Shown here in pieces: positions 58,001 through 61,000 of a stretch of 64,000 nt of DNA (position 1 is the first letter of the stretch; the number at the start of each line of letters is the position of its first letter). A model generated the notes under the pieces. That model saw only the letters and a program-made list of their open reading frames with translations, made no database searches and was not told the origin of the DNA. A program made the translations under genes and the position numbers. Source of the DNA: Saxidomus purpurata (lineage: Eukaryota; Mollusca; Bivalvia; Venerida; Veneridae); assembly GCA_022818135.1 (NCBI GenBank), contig JAFMSR010000002.1, positions 20,062,085-20,126,084 on the forward strand, given 5' to 3'.

Positions 58001-61000
58001 GACAGAGGCTGGCATTCCTGTGCTGGCTTCTTCATTAAGGAACTTGCCAATGCAGTTAGATATAGGAGCCACCTTAATGTCAGCACCCACAAACAGATTG
58101 TCAATGAGACCACCATCTTGTGTGGCATTGACCAGCATGTCGGATACTGTCCCTTGGTCTGGAGATGTAACCTAAAATGAATCATTCTGTGACTATCTGT
58201 CTGAAACAATTTAGTCTTTTGTGGTTGTGTACCTTACAAGTCAACTTACATGTAGTATTATATACTAATTCGGCTAGTCTAACAGTCCTCATAGCATACT
58301 TGTAAACTGTGATTTCATCTCTGCAGCTTACTTTTTTTGTGCATCAATCAAGATATCCAAAATAAACAGTTTAATCAGAATAAAGCAAAATACCACCAAA
58401 ACAAGTTAATGGAGTATTGAAAGCAAAACATTAGTCCCGTACCTGTTTAAAACCTTCAGGAAAGTATAAGTTGTCTGGAGGACAAAGCCTAACCTTTTTA
58501 TAAAGATTTTGTTATATACAGAGAGATAATTCAAGAATTTGGCAACAAACTGTAATGGTTCTTTAATAATACAAATCTACTCAATGTCCTCTATCTTTTG
58601 TTTTTCTTTCTTTGAGATATTGCATAATCCAGTTATTCAGACAGAGGGCAACCAACGGAATGATGGACAGAAAGCAGTTGGGGACTATCAAGAGGTCGGA
58701 GTTCTGCCATGCAATACCCAGTAAACACGCGACGTCGGTACAACGTTGGATCAATGTTGGATTTTGGTCATGACGTCGGCAACCCTTCCCCACCCCCCCT
58801 GTCAAACCCCCCCCCCGTCCACAAACACGGTTTCCGATGTTAAACCGCCGGCTCGGGGTCGTAAAGTTTATAAGAGAGTAATCCCCGGAAATTATTTTAT
58901 AAAATGCGTGATCAATTAGATTAATAATAAAAATTCACAAAGCCTCAACGCAATTGCAGTTATCAATTAGATAACTGCAACTCGCGATGCGTTTTGGTGA
59001 ATTTTTATTTACAATTCTCCCCTTCTGCCCCTTTAAATATTTTCAATAGGTGGCGCTGCAACATGCTTGATTTTTTTGTAGGTGGCGCATTTTCAACGGA
59101 TGCATGCATTTTACTTTTAAGGCTTCCACCTGGCATTAAGTCACTAACGTATTACGGAACTTTATACAAATGTATTTGCTATCACTTCTCTTCAAGTGCT
59201 TGGAAATTATAAGATTCTAATTTGGAATATGTGAAAATGCGCTGCACCCTACCTTTCAAGTCAAATGTTGGCGGAAAGTGAAAGACAGCAAACCGGCGAA
59301 GAAGTTTCGATCTCAGTTGATCAAAGGATATCCAGCAGTTTGCAAAGGTAAGATATAATTGATTTGATTCTTTATATTTCATCTACATTAGTACAAACGA
59401 TACCTGTTTGCTTGACCATGCAGTGTTGACGTGTTGATGCGCGGGTGTAAGTGTATCTTATAATAGATAATGCTTGCTTTTTGTTAATTTTTTTTAACCT
59501 TTGTTCATTTTTTATAAGCATGATATGTAAACATTGTGCATGAAGTATGAGCATAAACCCAAATTAATCTACACGGGCATATAAAATGTGTACATGACAT
59601 AATAAATCATTAATGTAGTGAGGAAATTCTACCTGGATTCTAACCGCACTCTGGCAATGGGAAAATAAATTATATTCGGAAACGTGATTCCACAGCTTTA
59701 ACATTGATCGTTAAGCATTTTAACTTTTAAGTACAAAACCAAATGTAAATAAATTATGTTCTGATGTACTAATAAAGTCTATGTGTTATATAAGTGAACA
59801 TATACTTGTATAATTTCACTGAACTCTATTTGTGTTTTACTATATTTTCAGATTAATGTCCAATGAGCTTAACGAAAAGTTCCCTTTAAGGGGCAATTTA
59901 CCACAGAAGCTCCCCTTCTCATCTTCTCTACACTGGACTTGAAATCGGTAAAATATATTTAAAAACGTGTACTTGATTATGTTTAACAGTTCCTTTCATA
60001 GTTGTACACAATCTCTGTTACAAGTAACTAAAAACTTTCATACATTAAAAAGTAGCTGGTACCAGTAATGACTTGTCAAAATAACTAACCACCATTGTTG
60101 TATTAGCAATTACTTTCCTTTGGGTAAACTTTCGGACCTTAGATTCATTCGATTCTGTGACAAAAGAACAGCCTGAGAGAAAATGATATTAAAGTATGCA
60201 GATAAAATTTTGATTATCGCCTCAAAGTTAACATGTATTATCAAATATGTTTCTAATCATCTATAATTTTTTTTTTAGCCAGTGCAATGAAAACTTAAGT
60301 GGTGGAAGGGCTGGCGGAACATGCACGCCCTTCTTCAATCCAAATTTAGTGGGCCCCCTTGTGAACTTTCCTGTTACCCACGTCGCTGCTGAATGTCAGC
60401 TATACCAGCTACATATTTGATTTTGATAACTCTTTTTTACAAAGTGTTTCTTGTGGTGTCTCTTTCCATTACACCTTCCTTAACATTGTTTAATTTTTAC
60501 ATATGACCTACCACACAAATGAAAATAGCTTCTATTAACTATGCCTTTTGTATGAAAATTGTATTTTCTTGTATTTTGTTTGTTACAGTGGTTTTATGTT
60601 GTTTAATATTGTGAAATATGGTAGTCATTCCGATAGACTAACTAGCTACAATTCAATTCCATTGCTTGCTTGAAAATATTTTTGATTTATTATTCATCTA
60701 CTTTAAATAACTGTAATTGAAAAGAAAGTACTGTGACGGACGTAAAGGATGATTTAAATGTGCATACATTTCTTACCATTTGGACACTGAAATTAGTATT
60801 TTTAGAACAAGACATTATTTCAATTTTTAATTGTTTTTTTTTATTTCTTGATTAGTTGTATATATATTATTGATACTGTGGTTTTGTTTATGTCTCTGAT
60901 TTATAGTGTTAATATTCTATAACTAATAAAATGTCTAAACAGCCGTACTGAACCCGGTACTTTTATCTTTTTAATCCAAACCAACGTCGAGTCTGACGTC

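Noticed and set aside
59182..59382. 66-codon minus-strand frame
   Set aside because: Antisense to the better-supported spliced plus-strand unit; no splice sites or motif.
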